DNA from: Rathayibacter sp. SD072
GTDB taxonomy: Bacteria > Actinomycetota > Actinomycetes > Actinomycetales > Microbacteriaceae
DNA: 64,000 bases
NCBI RefSeq assembly: GCF_017355185.1
Contig: NZ_JADILJ010000010.1
Coordinates: 34,174 to 98,173, forward strand
Reading direction: 5' to 3'
Shown here one piece after another: positions 35,877 through 44,828 of this stretch. The translations under genes were made by a program, and so were the position numbers. The first letter of the stretch is position 1; each line of letters starts with the position of its first letter. The notes under the pieces are model-generated. The model worked only from the letters and a program-made list of their open reading frames with translations, did not search any database and was not told the origin of the DNA.

Positions 35877-36896
35877 ATGCGAGCGATCTGGAAAGGCGCG
35901 ATCACCTTCGGCCTCGTCAACGTGCCGGTGAAGATCTACAGCGCCACCGAGGACCACGACATCGCGCTGCACCAGGTGCACGACCGCGACGGCGGGCGGA
36001 TCCGGTACCAGCGCAAGTGCGAGGTGTGCGGCGAGGTGGTCTCCTTCGACCACATCGACAAGGCCTACGACGACGGCGAGCACACGGTGGTGCTCACCAA
36101 GGACGAGCTGAAGGCGCTGCCCGAGGAGCGCGACCGCGAGATCGACGTGGTGCAGTTCGTGCCGAGCGAGCAGGTCGACCCGATCATGTTCGACCGCGCC
36201 TACATCCTCGAGCCCGACTCCTCCTCCCCCAAGGCGTACGTGCTGCTGCGCCGCACGCTCGAGCAGACCGACCGCACCGCGATCGTGGAGTTCGCCCTGC
36301 GCCAGAAGACGCGGCTCGCCGCGCTGCGCGTGCGCGGCAAGCTGCTGATGCTGCAGACGCTGCTCTGGGCCGACGAGGTGCGCGAGGTCGAGTTCCCGTC
36401 CCTCGAGGGCACCACCCGCATCGCCGCCCGCGAGCTCGAGATGTCGTCGCACCTGGTCGACTCCTACTCCGAGGACTTCGACGCGTCCAAGTTCACCGAC
36501 GCGTACCAGGAGGAGCTGCGGACCCTCATCGACGCGAAGATCGAGCAGGGCGACGCCCTCGACACGGCGGCCACCTTCGGCGAGAAGCCCGAGGAGGAGG
36601 GCGGCGGCGAGGTGCTCGACCTGATGGAGGCGCTCAAGCGCTCCGTCGAGCGCAGCCGCGGGGCGAAGGGGGCGGCGCCGAAGGACGACGAGGCTCCGAA
36701 GCGGAAGCCCGCCGCGAAGAAGGCATCGGCGAAGAAGAGCGTCGCCGAGGAGGCCGAGCCGGAGGCGGAGAAGCCCGCCGCGAAGAAGAAGACGGCCGCG
36801 CAGAAGAAGGCTCCCGCGACGAAGACCGTCGCGAAGAAACCTGCGGCGAAGCGCTCGAAGGCCGAGGACGCACCGGCCGAGAAGGCCGCGTCCTGA
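35877..36896 (+). CDS. ku: Non-homologous end-joining protein Ku
   Basis: Prokaryotic Ku of 339 residues; the homodimer encircles DNA ends and recruits LigD. The core (about 1-255) opens MRAIWKGAITFGLVNVPVKIYS and contains the two-cysteine CEVCGEVV element and LLMLQTLLWADEVRE. The C-terminal ~80 residues are an extended Lys/Ala/Pro tail (KRKPAAKKASAKKS), like the DNA-binding tails of mycobacterial and Streptomyces Ku. No ligD is present in the window. The ATG is fixed by the family N-terminus. Confidence 0.96.
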   Translation: MRAIWKGAITFGLVNVPVKIYSATEDHDIALHQVHDRDGGRIRYQRKCEVCGEVVSFDHIDKAYDDGEHTVVLTKDELKALPEERDREIDVVQFVPSEQVDPIMFDRAYILEPDSSSPKAYVLLRRTLEQTDRTAIVEFALRQKTRLAALRVRGKLLMLQTLLWADEVREVEFPSLEGTTRIAARELEMSSHLVDSYSEDFDASKFTDAYQEELRTLIDAKIEQGDALDTAATFGEKPEEEGGGEVLDLMEALKRSVERSRGAKGAAPKDDEAPKRKPAAKKASAKKSVAEEAEPEAEKPAAKKKTAAQKKAPATKTVAKKPAAKRSKAEDAPAEKAAS

Positions 36897-36908
36897 CGGT
36901 CGGACGGC

Positions 36909-37352
36909 TCAGACGAGCTCGTCGACGTCGTCGAGATCGACCGACAGCGAGCTGACCAGCGCGAGGAGCGCCTCGGCGTAGGCGTTCTCGGCGACCTCGT
37001 CCTCGAAGACGCGCGTCGCTCCGGCCAGCTCGATCTCGACCGCGTAGCGCACGGGCTCCCCTGCGAGTCGGCGGAGCGAGCGGAACGTGCCGCGCAGGAG
37101 CTCGCGGAGCTGGTCCTCCCGCGGCAGCCAGAGCGAGTCGTCGAGCGAGACCGAGTCGAGCGCCCACTCGGTGGTGCCGTTGAAGCCGAGCACGGTGCCG
37201 CTGGGGTACTCGTGCGCCTCGATGGTCATGTCGCTCACGGTGAAGACGTCGCCGTCGAACCCCTCCCGCTCGATGCGGAAGCGGTCGCCGGTGACCGGGG
37301 ACCAGCGCACGCCCGCGGTGCGCAGCGCCCGGGCCAGCTCGAAGGTGATCAT
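36909..37352 (-). CDS. Conserved hypothetical actinobacterial protein
   Basis: A 147-residue acidic protein with the pattern MITFELARALRTAGVRW, FTVSDMTIEAHEYPSG, GFNGTTEWALDSV and WLPREDQLRELL. I recall closely similar proteins across actinobacteria, sometimes mislabelled as a pilus assembly protein; no function is established. No export signal or membrane segment. It is convergent with ku (12-nt gap) and lies behind the phosphoribosyltransferase gene, with which it could share a transcript, though a CATGAT hexamer 6 nt before its ATG may be its own promoter. Confidence 0.8.
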   Translation of the reverse strand: MITFELARALRTAGVRWSPVTGDRFRIEREGFDGDVFTVSDMTIEAHEYPSGTVLGFNGTTEWALDSVSLDDSLWLPREDQLRELLRGTFRSLRRLAGEPVRYAVEIELAGATRVFEDEVAENAYAEALLALVSSLSVDLDDVDELV

Positions 37353-37419
37353 CCCCCGATCATGGCCGCCCTTCCCGGACGTCCGCCGCGAGCGGGCCGA
37401 GGTCGTCCCGATCGCGCGC

Positions 37420-37971
37420 TCACAGCTCCGCGTCGAGCACGAGCGAGCGCACCCGCAGGTCGGCGCGCCGCGCGTCGTCCTCCAGGCCGTCGACGACGAC
37501 GGCCGCGCCGACCCACTCCGCTCCGGCGAGCTCGACGAGACGACGGCACGCGGCCGCCTGGGTGCCGGTCTCGATCCAGTCGTCGACGAGCAGCACGCGG
37601 TCGCCGGGTCCGAGCAGCGCGCGCCGCACGCGGAACAGGAGCGGATCGTCGCGGTAGTCGAAGGCGATCGCCGACTCCCACCAGTCGGCCGAGTCCTCGA
37701 CCGGGGCCGACGCCTTGCGCGCCTCGACGAGCCCGACGCCGCGGTGCAGGGCGGTGAGGGCGGCGAGTGGTGTGCCGCGCGTCTGGGGGCCCAGGACGGC
37801 GGTGATCTCCTCCTCGGCGAACAGATCGCCGAGCCCCGGACCCAGAGCGGCCAGCAGGCCCGGATCGCGCCACCAGCCCGTGACGTCGGAGGACGCGGAA
37901 TCGCCCGCCCGATCCCGGGAGTCGCCGTGCGCGCGGACCAGGCGGCCGCGCAGATCGTGGGGATCGGTCAT
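37420..37971 (-). CDS. Phosphoribosyltransferase-domain protein
   Basis: A 183-residue type I phosphoribosyltransferase-fold protein. The PRPP-binding motif is RVLLVDDWIETGTQA (about 122-136), like adenine phosphoribosyltransferase but with Trp in the acidic loop (DDWIETG). VLGPQTRGTPLAA (about 58-70) is the pyrophosphate loop region. The base specificity cannot be given; salvage or a regulatory role are both possible. TACGGT ends 6 nt before the ATG. The next gene upstream on the other strand is the secreted nuclease. Confidence 0.82.
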   Translation of the reverse strand: MTDPHDLRGRLVRAHGDSRDRAGDSASSDVTGWWRDPGLLAALGPGLGDLFAEEEITAVLGPQTRGTPLAALTALHRGVGLVEARKASAPVEDSADWWESAIAFDYRDDPLLFRVRRALLGPGDRVLLVDDWIETGTQAAACRRLVELAGAEWVGAAVVVDGLEDDARRADLRVRSLVLDAEL

Positions 37972-38029
37972 GGCTCGACCGTAGCGGCGCGGACCGTCGG
38001 GTCCGGCGCGACCGGGTGTCGGTGGCTGA

Positions 38030-38084
38030 GTTCACACTCATGAAACACCTGGTTCACGGATCGGGCATCTGAGCTGCATAGCGT
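38030..38084 (+). promoter_or_regulatory. PHO-box-like direct repeats and promoter
   Basis: GTTCACACTCA (38030-38040), TGAAACACCTG (38041-38051) and GTTCACGGATC (38052-38062) are consecutive 11-nt units. The outer two share GTTCAC, the core of actinobacterial PhoP-binding direct repeats; the middle one is degenerate. The last unit lies where the -35 region would be for the hexamer TAGCGT at 38079-38084. It precedes the secreted nuclease gene, a plausible phosphate-starvation target. Confidence 0.5.
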
Positions 38085-38175
38085 GGCTGTTCGTGCCCCT
38101 TTCAGGGGCGCGCACACCGCGCCGACGCAGGCGCGACCGGCCGTCCCTCCCCGGACGGCGACCGAGAGGACAGCC

Positions 38176-41031
38176 ATGAACGACGATCCGGTGCTCGACA
38201 CCGCCACCCCTTTCCGCCGACGGAGGCGCTCCCTCGCCGTCGCCGCCCGCTCCGCCGCCGCGATCGGCGGTCTCGCCCTCGTCGCCGCTCCGCTCGTCGC
38301 GGCGCCCGCCTCGGCCGCGCCGTCCGGTGACGAGCTCGTGATCAGCGAGGTCTTCGCACGCGGAGGCTCCGCCGGCGCGATCTACAGCAACCGCTTCGTC
38401 GAGTTGCACAACCCCACCGGGTCCGACATCGCCCTCGGCGGCACGAGCCTGCAGTACCGCTCGGCCACGGGCACCGCGAACCCCACCACCACCATCGCGC
38501 TGCAGGGCACGGTGCCGGCCGGCGGCCACTTCCTGGTGCAGGGCGCGAGCAACGGGACCAACGGCGCCGCACTGCCCGCCCCCGACCAGATCGCGGGCGG
38601 CCTCAACCTGGCCGCTGCGGGCGGCACCGTCTTCCTCGTCGAGGGCACCGCCCCGCTCGTCGCTCCGCCCACCGGGGCGTCGCCGCAGCCCGAGGCCGTC
38701 CTCGACCTCCTCGGATACGGCACGTCCAACACCTTCGAGACGGCGGCGGCACCGGTGCCGACGCTCACCGAGTCGCTCTCGCGCGCCGACGGCACCGCCG
38801 GCGACACCGATGTCAACAGCGCCGACTTCACCGTCGGAGCGGCCACCCCGCGCTCCAGCGGCGGCGGCACCGCGCCGACCCCCGGCCCGACGACCGCTCC
38901 CACGACCCCGCCGACGACCCCGCCCGCTCCCGCCGAGAGGGCGACCATCGCCGAGATCCAGGGCACCGGAGCCGCGTCGCCGCTCGTCGGCCGCACCGTT
39001 GTGACCACGGGTGTCGTCACCGCCCGCTACCCCTCCGGCGGCTACAACGGCTACGTCATCCAGACCCCGGGCACGGGCGGGAGCACGACGGGCCGCACCG
39101 CCTCCGACGCGGTCTTCGTCTACTCCTCCGCCTCGGTCGGCTCCGTCGCGATCGGCGACCACCTCGAGATCACCGGCGCCGTGAGCGAGTTCAACGGCCT
39201 CACCGAGCTCACCCCCACCTCTGCCGCCACCGTCGTGCGCCTCGCGGCACCGGCCGCGCCGGTCGTCCCGGCCGCCGTCGAGCTGCCGCGCACGGCCGCG
39301 GAGCGCGAGGTGCTCGAGAGCATGCTGATCGCCCCGCAGGGTCCGTTCACCGTGACCGACACCTTCGATCTGAACAGCTTCGGCTCGATCGGCCTCGCCG
39401 CCGGCACCTCGCCGCTGCTCACCCCGACCGAGGTCGCGCGTCCGGGCTCCCCCGAGCTCGCGGCGGTCGTCGCCGACAACGCGGCCCGCGCGATCGTGCT
39501 CGACGACGGAGCCTCGATCAACTTCCTCGGCTCGGCCGCCAACAAGGCGATCCCGCTGCCCTACCTGACCCCCGCCGAGCCGATCCGCGTCGGAGCCCCC
39601 GCGACCTTCACCGGTCCCGTCGTGCTCGACTACCGCAACAACGGCTGGTCCTTCCAGCCGACCACGCAGCTGACCGTCGAGAACGCGGCGTCGGTGCAGC
39701 CGGCCGAGTTCGCCGACACGCGGACCGCCGCGCCGGAGAACGTGGGCGGCGACGTCGCGATCGCCTCCTTCAACGTGCTGAACTACTTCTCGACCACCGG
39801 CGACTCCGTCGCGGGCTGCACCTTCTACACCGACCGCGACGGCGACCCCGTCACCGTGAACAGCGGCTGCGACGCCCGCGGTGCCGCGAACGCCGACGAC
39901 CTCGAGCGCCAGCAGGCCAAGATCGTCACGGCGATCAACTCGCTCGGCGCCGGCGTCGTCTCGCTCGAGGAGATCGAGAACTCCGCCAAGTTCGGCAAGC
40001 CGCGCGACGAGGCCCTCGCCACGCTGACCGCGGCCCTCAACGCGGCCGCAGGCTCGGAGGTCTGGGCCTACGTCGCCTCGCCCGCCGCGCTGCCCGCGCT
40101 GGCGGACGAGGACGTCATCCGCACCGCCTTCATCTACAAGAAGGCCGTGATCGAGCCCGTCGGCGAGTCGGTCATCCTGAACGACACCACCGCGTTCTCG
40201 AACGCGCGCAAGCCGCTCGCCCAGGAGTTCCGCCTGATCGGCGTCGCCGAGAGCGAGTTCGTGGCGATCGTGAACCACTTCAAGTCCAAGGGCTCCGGCT
40301 CGGGCGCCGACGCCGACCAGGGCGACGGCCAGGGCGCTTCGAACGCCTCCCGCGTCGCTCAGGCCACCGCGCTCGTCGCGTTCGCCGACCGTCTGCAGGC
40401 CGAGAAGGCCACCGAGCTCGTCTACCTGCTCGGCGACTTCAACGCCTACTCGCAGGAGGACCCGATCCGGGTCATCACCGACGCGGGCTACCTCGACCAG
40501 GGTGCGAAGGACGGCGGGGAGTACTCCTACTCCTTCGACGGCGCGGTCGGCTCGCTCGACCACGTCTTCGCCTCGCCGGCAGCCGACGCGATCGTCACCG
40601 GCGTCGACACCTGGAACATCAACAGCGGCGAGTCCGTGGCGCTGGAGTACAGCCGCTACGACTACAACGCGACGATCTTCTACGACACGTCGGCCTTCCG
40701 CTCGAGCGACCACGACCCGGTGATCGTCGGTCTCGACCTCCCCGAGGCCCCGACCACGAGCATCGACGTCGCGACCAGCGCCGAGACGGGTGCCCGTGGG
40801 CCCTTCGCGACGGTCACCGTCACCGCGGTGAACAACGGTCCGGAGGAGGTCGCCGTCGTCGTCTCGACCGACTACGGCACGAAGTCCACCAAGAAGCTCA
40901 AGCCCGGTCGCGAGTTCAGCGTCACCTTCAACACGCACGAGCGCTCGATCGACGCGGGAGTCGCGACCATCGACGTCACCGCGCGCGACGGGTCCACGTG
41001 CAGCTACGAGGAGGCGTACCCCGCTTCCTGA
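38176..41031 (+). CDS. Large secreted nuclease (ExeM/NucH-like)
   Basis: An exported nuclease of 951 residues. A long signal peptide (basic FRRRRRSLAVAARS, hydrophobic core, cleavage near APASAAPS) is followed by a lamin-tail domain (about 50-190), a Pro/Thr linker, an OB-fold region (about 250-500) and an endonuclease/exonuclease/phosphatase domain (about 550-860). Its catalytic motifs are SFNVLNYF, SLEEIEN, NHFKSKG, LGDFNAYS, SLDHVFAS and SSDHDPVIVG. The last ~90 residues are a beta domain. Such enzymes degrade extracellular DNA for nutrients or biofilm release. ATG 38176 has GAGAGGA upstream; the open frame from 38083 lies in the 5' leader. Confidence 0.94.
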   Translation: MNDDPVLDTATPFRRRRRSLAVAARSAAAIGGLALVAAPLVAAPASAAPSGDELVISEVFARGGSAGAIYSNRFVELHNPTGSDIALGGTSLQYRSATGTANPTTTIALQGTVPAGGHFLVQGASNGTNGAALPAPDQIAGGLNLAAAGGTVFLVEGTAPLVAPPTGASPQPEAVLDLLGYGTSNTFETAAAPVPTLTESLSRADGTAGDTDVNSADFTVGAATPRSSGGGTAPTPGPTTAPTTPPTTPPAPAERATIAEIQGTGAASPLVGRTVVTTGVVTARYPSGGYNGYVIQTPGTGGSTTGRTASDAVFVYSSASVGSVAIGDHLEITGAVSEFNGLTELTPTSAATVVRLAAPAAPVVPAAVELPRTAAEREVLESMLIAPQGPFTVTDTFDLNSFGSIGLAAGTSPLLTPTEVARPGSPELAAVVADNAARAIVLDDGASINFLGSAANKAIPLPYLTPAEPIRVGAPATFTGPVVLDYRNNGWSFQPTTQLTVENAASVQPAEFADTRTAAPENVGGDVAIASFNVLNYFSTTGDSVAGCTFYTDRDGDPVTVNSGCDARGAANADDLERQQAKIVTAINSLGAGVVSLEEIENSAKFGKPRDEALATLTAALNAAAGSEVWAYVASPAALPALADEDVIRTAFIYKKAVIEPVGESVILNDTTAFSNARKPLAQEFRLIGVAESEFVAIVNHFKSKGSGSGADADQGDGQGASNASRVAQATALVAFADRLQAEKATELVYLLGDFNAYSQEDPIRVITDAGYLDQGAKDGGEYSYSFDGAVGSLDHVFASPAADAIVTGVDTWNINSGESVALEYSRYDYNATIFYDTSAFRSSDHDPVIVGLDLPEAPTTSIDVATSAETGARGPFATVTVTAVNNGPEEVAVVVSTDYGTKSTKKLKPGREFSVTFNTHERSIDAGVATIDVTARDGSTCSYEEAYPAS

Positions 41032-41080
41032 GTGGGCCTCCCTGAGAAGGGCAGGAGCCGCACCGCCTAGAGTGCGGCTC

Positions 41081-41932
41081 GTGCCCGAGGGAGACAGCGT
41101 CCACCGTCTCGCCGCCCGGCTCCGTCGGGCGGCGGACGGCCGCCTGGTGGAGGACGGGGAGCTCCGCTCGGGAGACGCCGCCGGAACCGCCCTCGCCGGC
41201 CTGCGGATCCTCCGCCACGAGACCCACGGCAAGCACCTGCTGACCCGCCTCGACGAGGGCTGGACCCTGCACACCCATCTGCGGATGCAGGGCTCCTGGA
41301 CCGTCACCGCTCCCGGCCGCGCGATCCCCCGGCGGGTGCAGCCCGACGTGCGCGTCCGCCTCCGCCTCGACGACGGCACGACACTCTGGGGACTCGAGCT
41401 GCCGGTGGTCGAGCTGCTGCCCGATCGCGACCTCGCGACGGCGATCGGGCACCTCGGTCCCGATCCGCTCCGCGACGACTGGGACGCCCAGGAGGCGGTC
41501 GCCCGTCTCTCGCGCGATCCCGACCGCCCCGTCGTCGCCGCGCTGCTGGATCAGCGGAACCTCGCGGGCCTGGGCAACCTCTGGGTGAACGAGGTCTGCT
41601 TCCTCCGCGGCCTCTGGCCCTGGCGCCCGATCGGCTCCCTCGACGTGCGCGCCCTCGTCGCGACGTCGGCTCGAGCCCTGCGCGCCTCCGTCACGATCCC
41701 CGGCATGTTCCAGACCACGACCGGCGACACCCGGCAGGGAGAGCGGCACTGGGTGGTGGGCCGCGCGGGCCGGCCGTGCCTGCGCTGCGGCACCACCGTG
41801 CTCGTGCGCGCCGAGGTCCGCGACGATCCGGAGCGGCGCCGCACCTGGTGGTGCCCGCACTGCCAGCCGGAGGCGTCCCGACCCGGCGGCTCACGGGACG
41901 GGGCCTACCCGACTCCTCGGAGCGCGGCATAA
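41081..41932 (+). CDS. Fpg/Nei-family DNA glycosylase
   Basis: A base-excision-repair glycosylase/AP lyase of 283 residues. The catalytic Pro-2 and Glu-3 require the start at GTG 41081 (MPEGDSVHRLA); a GTG 9 nt upstream would bury them. TAGAGT (41068-41073) ending 7 nt before confirms this. The helix-two-turn-helix region is LLDQRNLAGLGNLWVNEVCF, and the C-terminal zinc finger is CLRCG ... WWCPHCQ (about 235-265). It resembles actinobacterial Nei2-type enzymes acting on oxidised pyrimidines. Confidence 0.94.
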   Translation: MPEGDSVHRLAARLRRAADGRLVEDGELRSGDAAGTALAGLRILRHETHGKHLLTRLDEGWTLHTHLRMQGSWTVTAPGRAIPRRVQPDVRVRLRLDDGTTLWGLELPVVELLPDRDLATAIGHLGPDPLRDDWDAQEAVARLSRDPDRPVVAALLDQRNLAGLGNLWVNEVCFLRGLWPWRPIGSLDVRALVATSARALRASVTIPGMFQTTTGDTRQGERHWVVGRAGRPCLRCGTTVLVRAEVRDDPERRRTWWCPHCQPEASRPGGSRDGAYPTPRSAA

Positions 41933-41999
41933 GCTCGAGGAATCGGGCGCTGCGGAGCATCGCCCTGCGCAATGACAGGCGACTCGTCGAGGAGGAACC

Positions 42000-42845
42000 G
42001 TGTACGACCCAGCTCTCCTCCGGACCTTCCTCGCGGTGGCCGAGACGCGCGGGTTCACCCGCGCCGCGGCGCAGCTCGGGATCAGCCAGCCGACGGTGAG
42101 CCAGCACGTGCGCCGACTCGAGGAGGCGGCGGACCGCATCCTCGTGCTGCGCGACACCCGCGAGGTCGAGCTGACCGACAACGGAGTGGCCATGGCCGGC
42201 TTCGCACGGACGATCCTCGCCGCGCACGCCGCGGCCGAGAACTACTTCAGCGGCACCGCCATGCAGGGCCGGCTGCGCTTCGGATCGGCGGACGACCTCG
42301 CGATCACGCAGCTGCCCCGGATCCTCCGCCACTTCCGCCAGCTCCACCCGCAGGTGAAGCTCGAGCTGACCGTCGACCAGAGCGGGCCGCTGCGCCGCCG
42401 ACTCGACGCGGGGCACCTCGACCTCGTGTTCGTGAAGACCGCACCGGGATCCACGGACGGCCGCCTCGTCCGCCGGGACGCCATGGTCTGGGTCGCGCAC
42501 GAGAACACCGTCCTCGAGCACGACGAGACGGTGCCGCTCATCGCCTACCGGGGTCCGAGCGTGTCGCGGCAGATCGCGATCGACGCGCTCGAGGCCGCGG
42601 GCCGCACCTGGCGCATCACCTGCAACACGCGGGAGGTGAACGGCGTACTCGCGGCGGTCCGCGCCGGCATCGGCATCGCCGTCTTCCCGCGCTCGCTGAT
42701 CCCCGGCGATCTGGTGACCGTCAGCGACCGGTTCGGCCTGCCCGAGCTCGAGGACATCGAGTTCCGGCTCCTGGAGAGCGCGTCCGCCGCGCGCGAACCG
42801 GTGGAGGCGCTGACGACGGCCATCATGGAGCGCACCCACGTCTAG
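42000..42845 (+). CDS. LysR-family transcriptional regulator
   Basis: A 281-residue LysR regulator. The N-terminal winged helix includes RGFTRAAAQLGISQPTVSQHVRRLE (about 17-41; recognition helix ISQPTVSQHVRRL) and the C-terminal substrate-binding domain begins near residue 90. The GTG at 42000 follows a GAGGAAC ribosome site; TAAGCT at 41930-41935 would give a ~60-nt leader. No divergently transcribed metabolic gene, the usual LysR target, is adjacent, so its regulon is unknown. Confidence 0.92.
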   Translation: MYDPALLRTFLAVAETRGFTRAAAQLGISQPTVSQHVRRLEEAADRILVLRDTREVELTDNGVAMAGFARTILAAHAAAENYFSGTAMQGRLRFGSADDLAITQLPRILRHFRQLHPQVKLELTVDQSGPLRRRLDAGHLDLVFVKTAPGSTDGRLVRRDAMVWVAHENTVLEHDETVPLIAYRGPSVSRQIAIDALEAAGRTWRITCNTREVNGVLAAVRAGIGIAVFPRSLIPGDLVTVSDRFGLPELEDIEFRLLESASAAREPVEALTTAIMERTHV

Positions 42846-42901
42846 GGCCCGGTGCGGCACTCCGTGCTCGTGCGTAGTCTGGACACGACGGAGGGGGCCG
42901 G

Positions 42902-43285
42902 ATGAGCGACGAGTGGGGATCCCCGGATCCTGCAGCACGACGGGACGCGACGGGGGCCGCCGTCGAACCGGCCTCGGGATCGGCCGCCGCCGTCCCCGAG
43001 GCGGCGCGGGTCGAGGACGCCGACCGGGCGCTGGCCGTGCGCGAGATCAAGCGCCGACGCGACTTCGCCGGCACGGTGGGAGGCTGGGCGAGCGTCTCGG
43101 CGATCACCACGACCGTCTGGATCGCAGGCGGCGCCGACGGCTACTTCTGGCCGATCTGGCCGATGCTGGGCATCGGGATCGGAGTCGTCGCGCAGGCCGC
43201 CGCGATCTGGGGGCCGATGAAGAAGGAGATCACCGAGGACGACATCGCCGCCGAGATGCGCAAGCGGGAACTCCGCGGCCGCTGA
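42902..43285 (+). CDS. Small 2TM-domain membrane protein
   Basis: A 127-residue protein. The first ~50 residues are soluble and Ala-rich, then come RREIK-type basic residues (VREIKRRRDFAG) and two hydrophobic helices (about 60-78 and 85-103), then an acidic-basic tail. This is the 2TM domain arrangement seen in membrane histidine-kinase-like and orphan proteins. Function unknown. TAGTCT at 42875-42880 and a GGAGGGGG ribosome site precede the ATG, so this gene has a short conventional leader. Confidence 0.78.
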   Translation: MSDEWGSPDPAARRDATGAAVEPASGSAAAVPEAARVEDADRALAVREIKRRRDFAGTVGGWASVSAITTTVWIAGGADGYFWPIWPMLGIGIGVVAQAAAIWGPMKKEITEDDIAAEMRKRELRGR

Positions 43286-43444
43286 CCGACGATCGCCGGA
43301 CAGCCTGGGCGTCCCTCCGGGAGCGGCTGCTAGGGTACAGACCGAGCGCTCCGACAGCCCGACGGTGGCGCTCACGGCACAGCGTTGCGCGCCGGACCTG
43401 CGGCGTGCCGCCTCCGGCACCGCCCACTGACGGTTTGGACACCC

Positions 43445-44785
43445 TTGGCCGACTCCACTCGCCTCCCGCCCGACGACGCCGACCACTCGGCCGACGCGAC
43501 CCCGTTCGACGGGAGCTTCCACGAGCTCCCTCCGCGCAGGCCCAGCCGCCGCGCCGTGATCCTCGGCGCCGTCGGCACCGGCCTCGGCATCGCCGCGCTC
43601 GGCGGTGCCGGCTACGCCGCATACCGCGCCTTCGCGCCCGACACCGTGCGCGTCCCGGGCGACCCGGACGCCGAGGCCCGCGAGCTCGACCTGCTCGCCG
43701 GCGTGCCCGAGCCCGTCGCCTCCTTCGGCCCCAACGGCACGCACTGGCCCTCGCTCACCCCGTGGATCACGGGCGACGTCGACCTCGAGGTCGAGGTCGA
43801 GTGCTCGTGGGCCGCGATCAGCGAGGCCATCACGAGCGCCGTGTCCGAGGTCGGCCCGTCCGACACGGTGCGGATCCTCGTCGCGCCGGGCGAGCTGCCG
43901 GGAGGCGGCGCCGGCTCGAGCTCCTCGCCGATGATGCAGGACGTGGGGTCGCTGGAGCGCGAGAACCGCATCCTGGTCTACCCGCGCGACGGCTTCGGCA
44001 CGGTCACCACCGCGAACTCGTGGCGGCTGCTGCGCGTGAACGGGGTCGCCCTCGGCGGCATCGTCACGAACGGCGCGTTCCTCGCGAGCGGCTGCAGCGG
44101 CTCCGCCTTCGCTCGCATCACGACGAACGCCTACAACGTCTACGGGGTCGACGGGGTCGAGTTCACCGAGAACGTCGAGCTCGTCGAGGTCGTGGTCCCG
44201 GACGCGCAGCTGCGCGACGAGGACGTCTCGAGCACGCGCACGCCGACCGAGGGCGCCGGCGGCCTGCGCTTCATCTACCGCATCGGCTGCTGGACCGCTC
44301 CCGCTTACAAGGAGAAGGGCTCGAACGCGCACACCGACACCGTGCAGTTCTCGGGTCAGGGCGGCAACTACTACGGCGAGATCACGAGCATCGACTGCAT
44401 CGACTTCGCCTCGAGCAACACCGCCTTCCAGATCGGCTCCGCCTCGGGCGTGCGCTACGAGCACTGCCTCGTCGTGGGCGCCGACGTGGTCAAGCGCGTC
44501 TTCCCGCTGCCCGACGCGGCCGACACCGAGGGCGGCTTCGGCGCCTCGAACGGCCCGGGCACCGAGTTCGGCTGCTCCGCGGTCGACAGCACGTTCATCG
44601 GGCCGATGGGCGCCGCGACCTGGGCGTCGGTGACGAACTCGGTCGCCGGCTACGAGACCTCCGGCGCCGCTCCCGAGGAGGGCGAGTGGACCATCGATCC
44701 CTCGATCCTCGAGTGGACCGCCGACGACGTGCACGAGCGCAGCCCTCAGGTCACCGCCGAGTACCTCGCGCAGATCTGGGCCTGA
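43445..44785 (+). CDS. Tat-exported probable beta-helix protein
   Basis: A 446-residue exported protein. Residues about 1-35 are hydrophilic and are followed by PSRRAVILGAVGTGLGIAAL, a twin-arginine signal or anchor. The mature part has repeated short strands with Asn/Gly turns (LLRVNGVALGGIVTNGAFL; NAYNVYGVDGVEFTENVEL), suggesting a right-handed parallel beta-helix as in pectate lyases. I see no lyase catalytic signature, and the family is not recognised. The start is uncertain: TTG 43445 (MADSTRLPPDD) fits best; a TTG at 43385 gives a non-credible extension. TAGGGT at 43333-43338 may be the promoter, leaving a ~105-nt leader. Confidence 0.75.
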   Translation: MADSTRLPPDDADHSADATPFDGSFHELPPRRPSRRAVILGAVGTGLGIAALGGAGYAAYRAFAPDTVRVPGDPDAEARELDLLAGVPEPVASFGPNGTHWPSLTPWITGDVDLEVEVECSWAAISEAITSAVSEVGPSDTVRILVAPGELPGGGAGSSSSPMMQDVGSLERENRILVYPRDGFGTVTTANSWRLLRVNGVALGGIVTNGAFLASGCSGSAFARITTNAYNVYGVDGVEFTENVELVEVVVPDAQLRDEDVSSTRTPTEGAGGLRFIYRIGCWTAPAYKEKGSNAHTDTVQFSGQGGNYYGEITSIDCIDFASSNTAFQIGSASGVRYEHCLVVGADVVKRVFPLPDAADTEGGFGASNGPGTEFGCSAVDSTFIGPMGAATWASVTNSVAGYETSGAAPEEGEWTIDPSILEWTADDVHERSPQVTAEYLAQIWA

Positions 44786-44828
44786 GCGCTCGTCCGAGCG
44801 CCGCGTCCAGGCGTGAGCGCCGAGTGAC

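Noticed and set aside
38038..41379. Minus-strand open frame opposite the secreted nuclease
   Set aside because: Gly/Asp/Val-rich without domains; the plus strand has a complete signal peptide and nuclease motifs.
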